Shown here piece by piece: positions 7,119 through 15,149 of a DNA stretch of 30,488 nt. Position 1 is the first letter of the stretch. The number at the start of each line of letters is the position of its first letter. A model generated the notes under the pieces. The model saw only the letters and a program-made list of their open reading frames with translations. It was not told the origin of the DNA and did no database searches. The position numbers were made by a program, and so were the translations under genes. This DNA comes from JBKHXU01 sp046565865 (lineage in GTDB: Bacteria > Pseudomonadota > Gammaproteobacteria > Acidiferrobacterales > Sulfurifustaceae), in NCBI GenBank assembly GCA_046565865.1, contig JBKHXU010000159.1, forward strand, positions 1-30,488. Direction: 5' to 3'.

Positions 7119-9415
7119 CCAAGCGGTATCTGACCGGCGTAGTGCCGCTTGCGGCGCTGTCGGCGCTGCTCGCGATCGCGTTGTTCATGATGAGCGCGGC
7201 GGCGCAGAACTCGGCGATGTTCGGGCGCATGTACTCGGCGCTGCTGGTGATCAACGTCGCTGGTGTGGCGCTGCTGTTGGCGCTGATTTTGGTCAATTTG
7301 TATCACCTGTATCGCCAGTATCGCGCGCGCGCCATGGGCTCGCGCCTGACGCTGCGGTTGCTCGGCATGTTCGTGGCGCTGGCAGTGTTGCCGGTGGCGA
7401 TGGTGTTCTTCTTCTCGATCCAAACCCTCAACCGCGGCATCGACAATTGGTTCGATGTGCGCATCGAGCGCGCGCTCGACGACGCGCTGCTGCTCGGGCG
7501 CGCCTCACTCGACGCCATCCGCCAAGATTTGGTCAAAAGCGCGAACGACATGGCGAGCGAACTCGAGTCGACGACGGATCGCACCGCATTGCCGGCGCTC
7601 AACTATCTGCGCGAGGCACACGGGGTGAACGAGCTCACGCTGTTCGCGCAAGACGGTCGCATCATCGGCTCCAGCCAGGAAATCCCCGACGGCGGCACGC
7701 TGTTGCCCGACCGGCCGAGTGACGCGGTGCTGGCGCAGGTTCGTCAGGGCCAGGTGTATGCCAACCTCGATGCCGGCGCGACCAGCGGCCTGCGGCTGCG
7801 CGTGGTGGTGCCGGTGTATGCGCGCGAGGTCGGCGCGCCGCTGCGTATGCTGCAAGTATTGCAGGCGCTGCCGTCGCGCTATGCCAAGCTCGGCGAGAGC
7901 GTGCAGACCGCGTATGCCGAGTACGAGAAGCTCGTGTACCTGCGCGCGCCGCTCAAGTTCAGTTTCACGCTGACGCTGTCGCTGGTGGCGCTGCTTACCA
8001 TGCTGATCAGCGTTTGGGCCGCGATCTTTTCGGCACGGCGCGTGGTCGAACCGATCCGCGAACTGGCGGCGGCGACGCGCGCGGTCGCGCTCGGCGATTA
8101 CAAAAAGCGCATTCCGGTGACGTCGCACGACGAGATCGGCATCCTGGTCGACTCGTTCAACGACATGACACGGCGCATCCACCGCGCGCAATCGCAAATT
8201 CAGCGCGCCAGCCGCGAGGCCGATTTGCAGCGCACCTACCTGGAGACGGTGTTGACGCATCTGTCGTCCGGCGTGATCACGTTCGACGCGCGTGAGATCC
8301 TGCGCACCGCGAACGCGGCGGCGGCGCACATCCTCGAGACGGAATTGCCGGCGAGCAAAGGTAAATCGCTGGCGACGCTGGCGCAGCAATATCCGCATCT
8401 TGCGCCCTTCATCGACGCCATGCGCGCCGCCGCCAGCGGCGGACGCAGCGAGTGGCAGGCGGAAGTAACGCTGGTGGTGGCGTCGGGCATCAAACGCATG
8501 CTCATTCTGCGCGCCACGTCGCTGCCCGGTTTGCGCGGGCGCCATGGGGGCTACGTGGTCGTGTTCGACGACGTCACGGCGCTGATGCAGGCGCAGCGCG
8601 CGGCGGCGTGGGGCGAGGTGGCGCGGCGCATGGCGCACGAAATCAAAAACCCGCTGACGCCGATTCAGCTCTCGGCCGAGCGCATCCGCCACAAGTACCT
8701 GCATGTGCTGGATGAGGGCGAACGCGCGACACTGGATCGCGCCACGCGCACGATCGTCGAGCAAGTCGAGGCGCTGAAGTCGCTGGTGAACGCGTTTGCC
8801 GATTACGCGCGGCCGGCGCAATTGCAGACCGAGCCGCTCGATCTCAATGACCTCATTCGCGACGTCGTCGAGCTGTATCGCGCCGAGCGCGGGCCGACGG
8901 GCGACGATGTCGTGCCGCTGCGCGCGGATGAGTCGGCGAGCGGCGAGCGCGGCGCGCCGGTGCTGCTCAAGCTCGAGCTCGATGCCGAGCTGCCGCGGCT
9001 GGCGGCCGACGCCGGGCGCTTGCGCCAGGTGTTGCACAACCTTCTGCTCAACGCGCGCGATGCGCTCGCCGGGCAGCCGAAGCCGCTGGTGCGCGTCGCC
9101 ACCCGCACGTTGATCGAACACGAACAGCGGTATGTGGAGTTGACGCTGCACGACAACGGCCCGGGTGTGCCGCCGGAGCTGATGGCACGCTTGTTCGAAC
9201 CGTACGTGACGAGCAAAACCAAGGGCACGGGACTTGGGCTCGCGATCGTCAAGCGCATCGTCGAAGAGCATAACGGCTCGATCCATGCCGAGAATCCCAA
9301 GGGCGGCGGGGCGCGCATCACGATCCGCCTGCCGGTGCTGAACATCGATCGCGCCGGCGGCGGCACGGTCGCGGTCGCGCCCGTGGCCGGACGCGCACGC
9401 AGGAAACAGTCATGA
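7091..9415 (+). CDS. ntrY: NtrY-like membrane sensor histidine kinase
   Basis: Sensor kinase of a two-component system, about 774 residues from ATG 7091. A GTG at 7115 that overlaps the previous stop by 4 bases is an equally good start. There are three hydrophobic segments near the N terminus (about residues 14-35, 45-70 and 88-112), then a periplasmic region and a fourth membrane segment (about 290-313). A HAMP linker (VVEPIRELAAATRAVALGDY), a PAS-like domain (THLSSGVITFDAREILRTAN) and the HisKA box MAHEIKNPLTPIQLSAERI (His about 516) follow. The ATPase domain is complete: N box LHNLLLNARDAL, G1 HDNGPGVPP, F box LFEPYVTSK, G2 KGTGLGLAIVKR. This is the NtrY layout, linked in other bacteria to nitrogen, redox or envelope responses. 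The local signal is unknown. It overlaps the regulator gene by 4 bases. Confidence 0.92.
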   Translation: MDDVDGTTVTKRYLTGVVPLAALSALLAIALFMMSAAAQNSAMFGRMYSALLVINVAGVALLLALILVNLYHLYRQYRARAMGSRLTLRLLGMFVALAVLPVAMVFFFSIQTLNRGIDNWFDVRIERALDDALLLGRASLDAIRQDLVKSANDMASELESTTDRTALPALNYLREAHGVNELTLFAQDGRIIGSSQEIPDGGTLLPDRPSDAVLAQVRQGQVYANLDAGATSGLRLRVVVPVYAREVGAPLRMLQVLQALPSRYAKLGESVQTAYAEYEKLVYLRAPLKFSFTLTLSLVALLTMLISVWAAIFSARRVVEPIRELAAATRAVALGDYKKRIPVTSHDEIGILVDSFNDMTRRIHRAQSQIQRASREADLQRTYLETVLTHLSSGVITFDAREILRTANAAAAHILETELPASKGKSLATLAQQYPHLAPFIDAMRAAASGGRSEWQAEVTLVVASGIKRMLILRATSLPGLRGRHGGYVVVFDDVTALMQAQRAAAWGEVARRMAHEIKNPLTPIQLSAERIRHKYLHVLDEGERATLDRATRTIVEQVEALKSLVNAFADYARPAQLQTEPLDLNDLIRDVVELYRAERGPTGDDVVPLRADESASGERGAPVLLKLELDAELPRLAADAGRLRQVLHNLLLNARDALAGQPKPLVRVATRTLIEHEQRYVELTLHDNGPGVPPELMARLFEPYVTSKTKGTGLGLAIVKRIVEEHNGSIHAENPKGGGARITIRLPVLNIDRAGGGTVAVAPVAGRARRKQS

Positions 9416-10776
9416 ATCCAGGTTACATCTTGGTGGTCGACGACGAGCCGGACATCCGCCGGTTGGTGCAGGAGATCCTCGAAGACGAGCACTATCGCGT
9501 CGCCACCGCCGAGAACGCCGACGCCGCGCGGGCGCTGTACGCCAAGCAACGGCCGGACTTGGTCCTACTCGACATCTGGATGCCGGGCACCGACGGCATC
9601 ACCTTGCTCAAGGAATGGTGCCAGAGCGGGCGACCCGAAGTGCCGGTGGTGATGATGTCGGGCCACGGCACGGTCGAGACCGCGGTCGAGGCGACGCGCC
9701 TTGGTGCGTACGACTTCATCGAGAAACCGGTGTCGATGGGCAAGCTGCTGGTCACGGTCGAGCGCGCGATCGCGGCCGACCGGTTGAAGCGCGAGAACGT
9801 CCGGCTCAAGCATCGCGCCGAACCGGAGTCGTTCCTGATCGGCAAGAGCCGCGTGATGCAGCAGTTGCGTGAAGACGTGGAACGCGTCGCCGCGACCGAT
9901 GCCTGGGTGCTCATCATCGGCGAGCCGGGCAGCGGGCGTGCCGGTGCCGGGCGCTATCTGCATCAGCACAGCACGCGCGCCGAGCGGCCGCTGGTGGAGG
10001 TCAGCCTCGGCGCGGTGCCGACCGCGAACGTGGCGGTAAAACTGTTCGGCAACGAGCAAGGCGATGACGTCGTTGCCGGCAGCTTCGAGCAGGCGGGCAA
10101 CGGCACTTTGCTGCTGAACGACATCGGCGAGCTGGCGGCGACGACGCAACTGCAGCTGCTGCACGCGCTGCAGGAACGGCGCTACATGCGCGTCGGTGGA
10201 CGCACGCCGCTGGCGATGGAGGCGCGCATCATTTCCATCAGCGACGCGCGCTTGGCCGATGCCGTGGCCGACGGGAGGTTTCGCGAGGACCTGTACTATC
10301 GGCTGAACGTGGTGCCGCTGCGCATCCCGAGCCTGCGCGAGCACGCCGAGGATGTGCCCGAACTGGTCAACTTCTATCTCGACTGGTTGGTCGATAACGA
10401 ACGGATGACGTATCGGCGCTTCACCGTCGGCGCGCTCAACGCGCTGCGCAACTACACCTGGCCCGGCAACATTCGCGAGCTGAAGAATGTCGTGCAGCGC
10501 TTGTTGATTCTGAATCGCGGCGACGAAATCGCCGAGGCCGAGGTGGAACAGGCGCTCGGCGGCAAACCGCGCCCGGTCGATCAGGGCGCGAATCCGCTGT
10601 TCGCGCTACCGCTGCGCAGCGCGCGCGATCAATTCGAGAAGGCGTACCTTGAGCATCACCTGGCGCGCACCAACGGCAACGTCGCCGAGGTCGCGCGGCT
10701 GTCGGAGATGGAGCGCACCCATCTCTACCGCAAACTGAAAAATCTCGGCATCAACCCCAAGTTGCCGAAAGAATGA
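9412..10776 (+). CDS. ntrX: NtrX-like response regulator with degenerate AAA+ domain
   Basis: Partner regulator of the upstream kinase, 454 residues. The receiver domain is intact: acidic pair VVDDEPD, phospho-acceptor Asp54 in LLDIWMPGTDG, and the switch Lys in IEKPVSMGK. The central domain is of the sigma-54 activator type, with RFREDLYYRLNVVPLRIPSLREH and YTWPGNIRELKNVVQRL. However, Walker A reads GEPGSGR (Arg about 176 where Lys is expected), the Walker B acid pair reads LLLND, and the GAFTGA loop is replaced by a shorter LFGNEQGDDVVAGSFE. The C terminus is a Fis-type helix-turn-helix (GNVAEVARLSEMERTHLYRK). It probably binds DNA but does not drive sigma-54 open-complex formation. Loss of GAFTGA is known in NtrX of other groups. 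The start ATG overlaps the kinase stop and follows AGGAAA. Confidence 0.92.
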   Translation: MNPGYILVVDDEPDIRRLVQEILEDEHYRVATAENADAARALYAKQRPDLVLLDIWMPGTDGITLLKEWCQSGRPEVPVVMMSGHGTVETAVEATRLGAYDFIEKPVSMGKLLVTVERAIAADRLKRENVRLKHRAEPESFLIGKSRVMQQLREDVERVAATDAWVLIIGEPGSGRAGAGRYLHQHSTRAERPLVEVSLGAVPTANVAVKLFGNEQGDDVVAGSFEQAGNGTLLLNDIGELAATTQLQLLHALQERRYMRVGGRTPLAMEARIISISDARLADAVADGRFREDLYYRLNVVPLRIPSLREHAEDVPELVNFYLDWLVDNERMTYRRFTVGALNALRNYTWPGNIRELKNVVQRLLILNRGDEIAEAEVEQALGGKPRPVDQGANPLFALPLRSARDQFEKAYLEHHLARTNGNVAEVARLSEMERTHLYRKLKNLGINPKLPKE

Positions 10777-10783
10777 CGGCGCC

Positions 10784-11107
10784 ATGGCGCTGATCGACAA
10801 TCTCGAGGCGCTGCTGGCGCGGGGCCAGGACACGGCACTGTTGCGCTACGGGCTCGGCGCCGAATACGCGAAACAAAACCAACCGGCGCAGGCCATCCCG
10901 CATCTGCAGCGGGCACTGGTGCACGACCCGAGCTACTCGGCGGCGTGGAAACTGTTGGGCCAATCGCTCGCGGCGACCGGCGACATCGAGGCCGCGGCAC
11001 GGGCCTACACCGACGGCATCCGCGCCGCCGAGACGAAGGGCGACAAACAGGCGGCGAAGGAGATGACGGTTTTTCTGAAGCGCCTGCGGAAAAACTCGCC
11101 TCAATAG
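10784..11107 (+). CDS. Small TPR-repeat protein
   Basis: A 107-residue protein made almost entirely of tetratricopeptide-like helices. YGLGAEYAKQNQPAQAIPHLQRALVHDPSY and the following AAWKLLGQSLAATGDIEAAARAYTDGI segment fit two TPR units, and a charged C-terminal helix closes it. TPR units mediate protein-protein contact, and the partner is unknown. There is no signal peptide, so it is likely cytosolic. It starts 7 bases after ntrX and probably belongs to the same transcript. Its stop overlaps by 7 bases the tail of the convergent acyltransferase gene. Confidence 0.85.
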   Translation: MALIDNLEALLARGQDTALLRYGLGAEYAKQNQPAQAIPHLQRALVHDPSYSAAWKLLGQSLAATGDIEAAARAYTDGIRAAETKGDKQAAKEMTVFLKRLRKNSPQ

Positions 11108-12003
11108 AACGACGCCTCGCCGCGCGGGCGTGTCTTGAAGCGCTTGTGCACCCAGAAATACTGTTCGGGGATCTCCCGTACCGCCTGCTCGATGGCGCGG
11201 TTCATGCGCTCGGTATCGACCTTGGTGTCGCCGCTCGGAAAATCGGCGAGCGGCGCCGCGAACATGATCTCGTATCCGCGGCCGCGTGGAAGCTGACGCG
11301 TGACGCACGGGATCACAACCGCGTCGGCCAACTGCGCCAGTCGGCCCAACACCGGGAACGTCGCCGTCGGAATCCCGAAGAACGGCGCGAAGACGCCGTT
11401 GCGCCGGCCGGCGTCTTGGTCGGGCAGGTAATAAAGCGGCACGCCCGCTTTGACCTGGCGCACCAGGGCCGTCAGCGGGCGGTTGTGCTCGACCAGCCGC
11501 AGTCCAAATCGCGCGCGGGCGCGCTGCATGACGCGGCGCAACAGCTCGTTCGCCGGGTGGCGGAACATCGTTACCATCGGCCGCTCCATCGATAGCCGCA
11601 TGCCGCCGATTTCGAGACCGACGAAGTGGGGCGCGAGCAGAATGACAGGGCGCCCGGCCCCGAGCGCGCGATCGTAGTGCTCGCGCCCCTTGAAGCGCAC
11701 CAGCCGTTTGAGGCGCGCGCCGCTCGCCCACCACGCGAGCGCGATATCAACCAGCGCCTGACCGAACGCCTTGAAATGACCGCGCACCAGCCGCTCCTGC
11801 GCGCGCTGCGTAAGGCCGGGAAAGCAGCGCGCCACGTTGACGCGCACGACGTGGCGGCGACTGGCGTGCAGTGCGTAAAGCAAAAGACCCAACCCACGCC
11901 CCAACGCCGCGAGCACAGGTAGCGGCAACACCGCCAGCACCCGCAACAGCGCCAGACCGATCCATGTCGGCGCATGGCGCAGTGGCCGCAAAAGGCTATT
12001 CAT
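11101..12003 (-). CDS. LpxL/HtrB-type lipid A late acyltransferase
   Basis: Member of the lysophospholipid/lipid A late acyltransferase family (LpxL/LpxM), which adds secondary acyl chains to lipid A at the inner membrane. 300 residues, normal length. It has an N-terminal hydrophobic anchor (WIGLALLRVLAVLPLPVLAALGR), the catalytic HX4E motif intact as LLAPHFVGLEIGG (His126, Glu131), and the family blocks VPLYYLPDQDAGRRNGVFAPFFG and PEQYFWVHKRFKTRP. It overlaps the end of the next upstream acyltransferase gene by 8 bases, so the two are translated together. They are clearly paralogs from a tandem duplication. Which acyl position or chain length it serves cannot be told from sequence. Confidence 0.92.
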   Translation of the reverse strand: MNSLLRPLRHAPTWIGLALLRVLAVLPLPVLAALGRGLGLLLYALHASRRHVVRVNVARCFPGLTQRAQERLVRGHFKAFGQALVDIALAWWASGARLKRLVRFKGREHYDRALGAGRPVILLAPHFVGLEIGGMRLSMERPMVTMFRHPANELLRRVMQRARARFGLRLVEHNRPLTALVRQVKAGVPLYYLPDQDAGRRNGVFAPFFGIPTATFPVLGRLAQLADAVVIPCVTRQLPRGRGYEIMFAAPLADFPSGDTKVDTERMNRAIEQAVREIPEQYFWVHKRFKTRPRGEASFY

Positions 12004-12913
12004 AAGGCGAAGGCGCGCCGTGCGGGCGGGTTTTGAATAGCTTGAACGTCCACATGTACTGCTCCGGCGCGGCGCGGATTTCGGATTCGATCACCCGATT
12101 CATGTGCGCCGCGTCCGTCACCGCGTCGCCCGAAGGAAAGCGGGGGAGCGGCGGTTGCAGATAGACGTCGTAGCCGCCGGCCGCGAGCCGCGTAAAGCAT
12201 GGCACGACCGCGGCATTGGTGAGCCGCGCAAGCCGGCCGAGCATGTCCAACGTCGCGGTGGGAACGCCGAAGAAGGGTGCGAACACCGAGTGTCTCGGGC
12301 CCAAATCCTCGTCCGGTAAGTAGTAGAACAGCTGATCCTGTTCGAGCGCGCGCACCACGCGTCGCAATCCTTGCTCCCGGGCAATCAGCGGCGAGCCATA
12401 ACGCGACCGCGCCTTGTTGAGCAGCCAGTTCACCAGCGGATCGCGTTGGGGTTTCACCATGGAAAACACTGCGTAGTGGCGGGCGACGGCGATGCCGCCG
12501 ACGTTCATGCCGACGCAATGCGGGGCGAGCAGAATGACGCGACGACCCGCAGCACGGGCATCGGCTAGGTGCTCGATGCCATGCAGCCGCACCGCGCGGC
12601 GAAAGCGCGACTCGCCGGCCCACGCGAGAAACCCAACATCGACATACGCCTGTCCCGCAAAGCGAAAGTGACGCCGCAACAGGCGCCGCCGCGCCTCGGG
12701 CGCTAGGTTGGGGAAACACAGCGCGAGATTGACCCGCGCAATGCGGCGACGCTTGGCGTTGGTGACATAAAGCAGGAAACCCAGTACACGACCCATCGCC
12801 CGGGAGGCGGCGAGCGGCAATGCCGCCAGCAGCCGCAACAGGACCACCCATGCGGCTGTGCGCCAGCGGCGAAGCACCACCTGTGGGGTAATTTTTTGGG
12901 AAATTGAAGGCAA
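11996..12913 (-). CDS. LpxL/HtrB-like acyltransferase with altered catalytic motif
   Basis: Second member of the lipid A late acyltransferase family, 305 residues in the longest frame. The fold markers are conserved: N-terminal hydrophobic segment (AAWVVLLRLLAALPLAASR), LFYYLPDEDLGPRHSVFAPFFG, and PEQYMWTFKLFKTRPHG. The catalytic motif is altered: LLAPHCVGMNVGG has His132 but Asn137 where the family has Asp or Glu. The codon is plainly AAC (bases 12503-12505). It may therefore be inactive, altered in activity, or use another acid. No ATG start exists: the options are TTG at 12913 or a GTG pair about 11-12 codons later. The upstream 70 bases are AT-rich and may hold a promoter. The other acyltransferase gene overlaps its end by 8 bases. 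Confidence 0.9.
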   Translation of the reverse strand: MPSISQKITPQVVLRRWRTAAWVVLLRLLAALPLAASRAMGRVLGFLLYVTNAKRRRIARVNLALCFPNLAPEARRRLLRRHFRFAGQAYVDVGFLAWAGESRFRRAVRLHGIEHLADARAAGRRVILLAPHCVGMNVGGIAVARHYAVFSMVKPQRDPLVNWLLNKARSRYGSPLIAREQGLRRVVRALEQDQLFYYLPDEDLGPRHSVFAPFFGVPTATLDMLGRLARLTNAAVVPCFTRLAAGGYDVYLQPPLPRFPSGDAVTDAAHMNRVIESEIRAAPEQYMWTFKLFKTRPHGAPSPYE

Positions 12914-12984
12914 CGGATGGATGTGGATGTATCTAACGGGATTTAAGCGTTTTAACGGTATGTACTTGACATAACGTTTACATG

Positions 12985-13818
12985 TTACTGGTTATTGTTC
13001 GCTGCAGCGCCAGTAGCACCGTCAATCTGCCCTGTGGATGACCACATGTTCGATCTGGGTGGGAATTGTATGTCTGCTTTGTGGTTCTGATCGCGCATAA
13101 GTGGGCGCATGGATGACAACAAGCTTGCAAATAGCCGTGGATGCAGCCGCTCCTGCTCGGCCAACAACGTTTTGAAGTGCAACCGCCGAGTTGGCATTCG
13201 AAAACACGCCGGACAATTATCGGCAACGACGGGCAGTCCGGAGGCGGCCGCATAGGCACGAGTCTGGCGTTCGCGCACGTACACCAAAGGACGTATCAGG
13301 CGTAAATCCCCGGCGTCGATTCGGTAGTGGGCCTTCATAGTCTTTAACCGGCCGCCGTGGAACAGACTCATCATCAGCGACTCGGCGAGGTCGTCCAGGT
13401 GCTGCGCCAATACGACAACGTTATACCCGTGTTCGCGGGCGGTGGCATAAAGCACCCCGCGGCGCATGCGTGCGCAGTAGGCGCAAAACGAGTCGCCACG
13501 CATGTTTTTGCGCGCCCGCCCGACGATGTCTTGCTTTCGGTAAAAGTACGGTACGCCGAGCGTTGGCACGTAGGATTTTAGGTGCGACGGATCGAAACCC
13601 TCGATACCGGGGTCGACGGTCGCGGCGCCGATCTCAAATGGAATCGGGGCCTTGGCTTTGAGCGCGAGCAGCACATGCAGCAGCGACAAACTATCCTTGC
13701 CGCCGGACAGCCCGAGCAGCAACCGGTCGCCCGGCCGAATCATGTCGTAATCCGCGCAGGCGCGGCTAACGAGTCGTATGAGCGCGCGCGGCGGCATTGG
13801 CGGTGAGGTGGCAGACAT
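12985..13818 (-). CDS. TtcA-like tRNA 2-thiolation enzyme (PP-loop ATPase)
   Basis: PP-loop ATPase of the TtcA/TtuA superfamily, about 277 residues from ATG 13818. TtcA makes 2-thiocytidine at position 32 of tRNAs using ATP and an iron-sulfur cluster. The ATP site SGGKDSLSLLHVLL is intact. The first Cys pair, FCAYCARMRRGVLYATA, matches TtcA closely. The third region reads NCPACFRMPTRR where E. coli TtcA has a PCxxCGSQ-type motif, so two further Cys are present but the flanking residues differ. The family motif GHHRDD appears as AQHLDD. The C-terminal tail of about 40 residues is polar and less conserved. I call it TtcA-like rather than TtcA proper. The frame extends upstream to a TTG at 13860, but the ATG gives the usual N terminus. 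It is divergent from metK. Confidence 0.82.
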   Translation of the reverse strand: MSATSPPMPPRALIRLVSRACADYDMIRPGDRLLLGLSGGKDSLSLLHVLLALKAKAPIPFEIGAATVDPGIEGFDPSHLKSYVPTLGVPYFYRKQDIVGRARKNMRGDSFCAYCARMRRGVLYATAREHGYNVVVLAQHLDDLAESLMMSLFHGGRLKTMKAHYRIDAGDLRLIRPLVYVRERQTRAYAAASGLPVVADNCPACFRMPTRRLHFKTLLAEQERLHPRLFASLLSSMRPLMRDQNHKADIQFPPRSNMWSSTGQIDGATGAAANNNQ

Positions 13819-13951
13819 AGCGCAATGGTACGCACATGAGTCGACAGTGTCCCGGGCCAAATGGCGGATATCATGGGATTAATGCCAATCTTAATTCGTT
13901 CTTGTTAGACTGAGCGCCCTTTTGGGCATATCGACGCGGGAGCGTAAAAGA

Positions 13952-15133
13952 ATGGGAGACACCTATCTCTTCACCTCGGAGTCCGTCTCCGAGGGCCATC
14001 CGGACAAAGTCGCGGACCAGATTTCCGATGCGATTCTAGACGCGATTCTGCGCGAAGACCGCTTCGGACGCGTCGCGTGCGAGACACTGGTGAAAAACGG
14101 CCTGGTCGTCGTCGCCGGTGAGATCACCACCAGCGCATATGTCGACATCGAAGGCGTCGCGCGCGGCGCCATCCGCAACATCGGTTACCGCGCCGAGATG
14201 GGCTTCGACGGCGAGTCGTGCGGGGTCGTGACTGCGATCGGTAAACAGTCGCCCGACATTGCACAAGGTGTGGACGAGGGCAAGGGGCTCGACCTGGAGC
14301 AGGGCGCCGGCGACCAGGGTCTCATGTTCGGCTATGCCACGAACGAGACCGATGTGCTCATGCCGATGCCGATCACGCTGGCGCACCGCTTGGTTAAGCG
14401 CCAGGCGGAGGTGCGCAAAAACGGCAAGCTGCCCTGGCTGCGCCCGGACGCCAAATCGCAAGTCACTGTGCGCTATACCGATGGCCGGCCGGCCGGTATC
14501 GACGCCGTCGTGTTGTCGACCCAGCACGCGCCCGAGGTGAAGTATGAGACGTTGAAGGAAGCGGTGATTGAAGAGATCGTAAAGCCGGTCCTGCCGAGCG
14601 AGTGGTTGGACAAAGGCACCAAATACTTTATTAATCCCACCGGTAGCTTCATCATCGGCGGTCCGGTCGGCGACTGCGGTCTGACCGGGCGCAAAATCAT
14701 CGTCGACACCTACGGCGGCATGGCACGCCACGGTGGCGGCGCGTTTTCAGGCAAAGATCCATCGAAAGTCGATCGCTCGGCCGCGTATGCCGGCCGTTAT
14801 GTCGCGAAAAATATCGTCGCGGCGGGGCTCGCCGATCGCTGCGAGATTCAGATCGCCTACGCCATCGGCGTCGCCAAGCCGGTGTCGATCCATGTCGAGA
14901 CCTTCGGCACCGGACACGTGCCGGATGCGCGCATTGTGGAACTGGTGCGCGAGCATTTCGATCTGCGGCCGAAGGCCATCATCCAGATGCTCGATCTGCT
15001 GCGGCCGGTGTACACCCCGACCGCGGCGTATGGCCACTTTGGCCGCACCGAGGCCGGTTTTACCTGGGAACGCACCGACAAGGCCGAGGCGTTGCGCCAG
15101 GCGCTCGGCAACAAAAAAATGAAGACCGCATAA
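13952..15133 (+). CDS. metK: S-adenosylmethionine synthetase
   Basis: Makes S-adenosylmethionine from methionine and ATP. 393 residues from ATG 13952, full length. Signature blocks are intact: TSESVSEGHPDKVADQISDAILD at the N terminus, GAGDQGLMFGYATNET, and GGGAFSGKDPSKVDRSAAYAGRY. The frame extends 10 codons upstream, but MGDTYLFTSESV is the normal start and follows GGGAGCG at a reasonable distance. A short GCCC-TTTT-GGGC hairpin (13916-13927) lies in the leader; I recognise no SAM riboswitch there. ahcY starts 16 bases after its stop and metF follows, so the SAM synthesis and recycling enzymes are encoded together. Confidence 0.98.
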   Translation: MGDTYLFTSESVSEGHPDKVADQISDAILDAILREDRFGRVACETLVKNGLVVVAGEITTSAYVDIEGVARGAIRNIGYRAEMGFDGESCGVVTAIGKQSPDIAQGVDEGKGLDLEQGAGDQGLMFGYATNETDVLMPMPITLAHRLVKRQAEVRKNGKLPWLRPDAKSQVTVRYTDGRPAGIDAVVLSTQHAPEVKYETLKEAVIEEIVKPVLPSEWLDKGTKYFINPTGSFIIGGPVGDCGLTGRKIIVDTYGGMARHGGGAFSGKDPSKVDRSAAYAGRYVAKNIVAAGLADRCEIQIAYAIGVAKPVSIHVETFGTGHVPDARIVELVREHFDLRPKAIIQMLDLLRPVYTPTAAYGHFGRTEAGFTWERTDKAEALRQALGNKKMKTA

Positions 15134-15149
15134 AGAGGGAACGAGAACA

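Noticed and set aside
7505..9286. 593-codon open frame on the minus strand opposite the kinase gene
   Set aside because: It is a shadow of the GC-rich kinase frame, with a His/Arg/Gln-rich translation and no domain. The plus-strand kinase motifs are complete.
13033..13046. Small palindrome TGTGG-ATGA-CCACA
   Set aside because: It lies inside the C-terminal coding end of the ttcA-like gene and is too short to separate from chance.
15134..15149. SAH riboswitch before ahcY
   Set aside because: Only 16 bases separate metK and ahcY, filled by a ribosome binding site.
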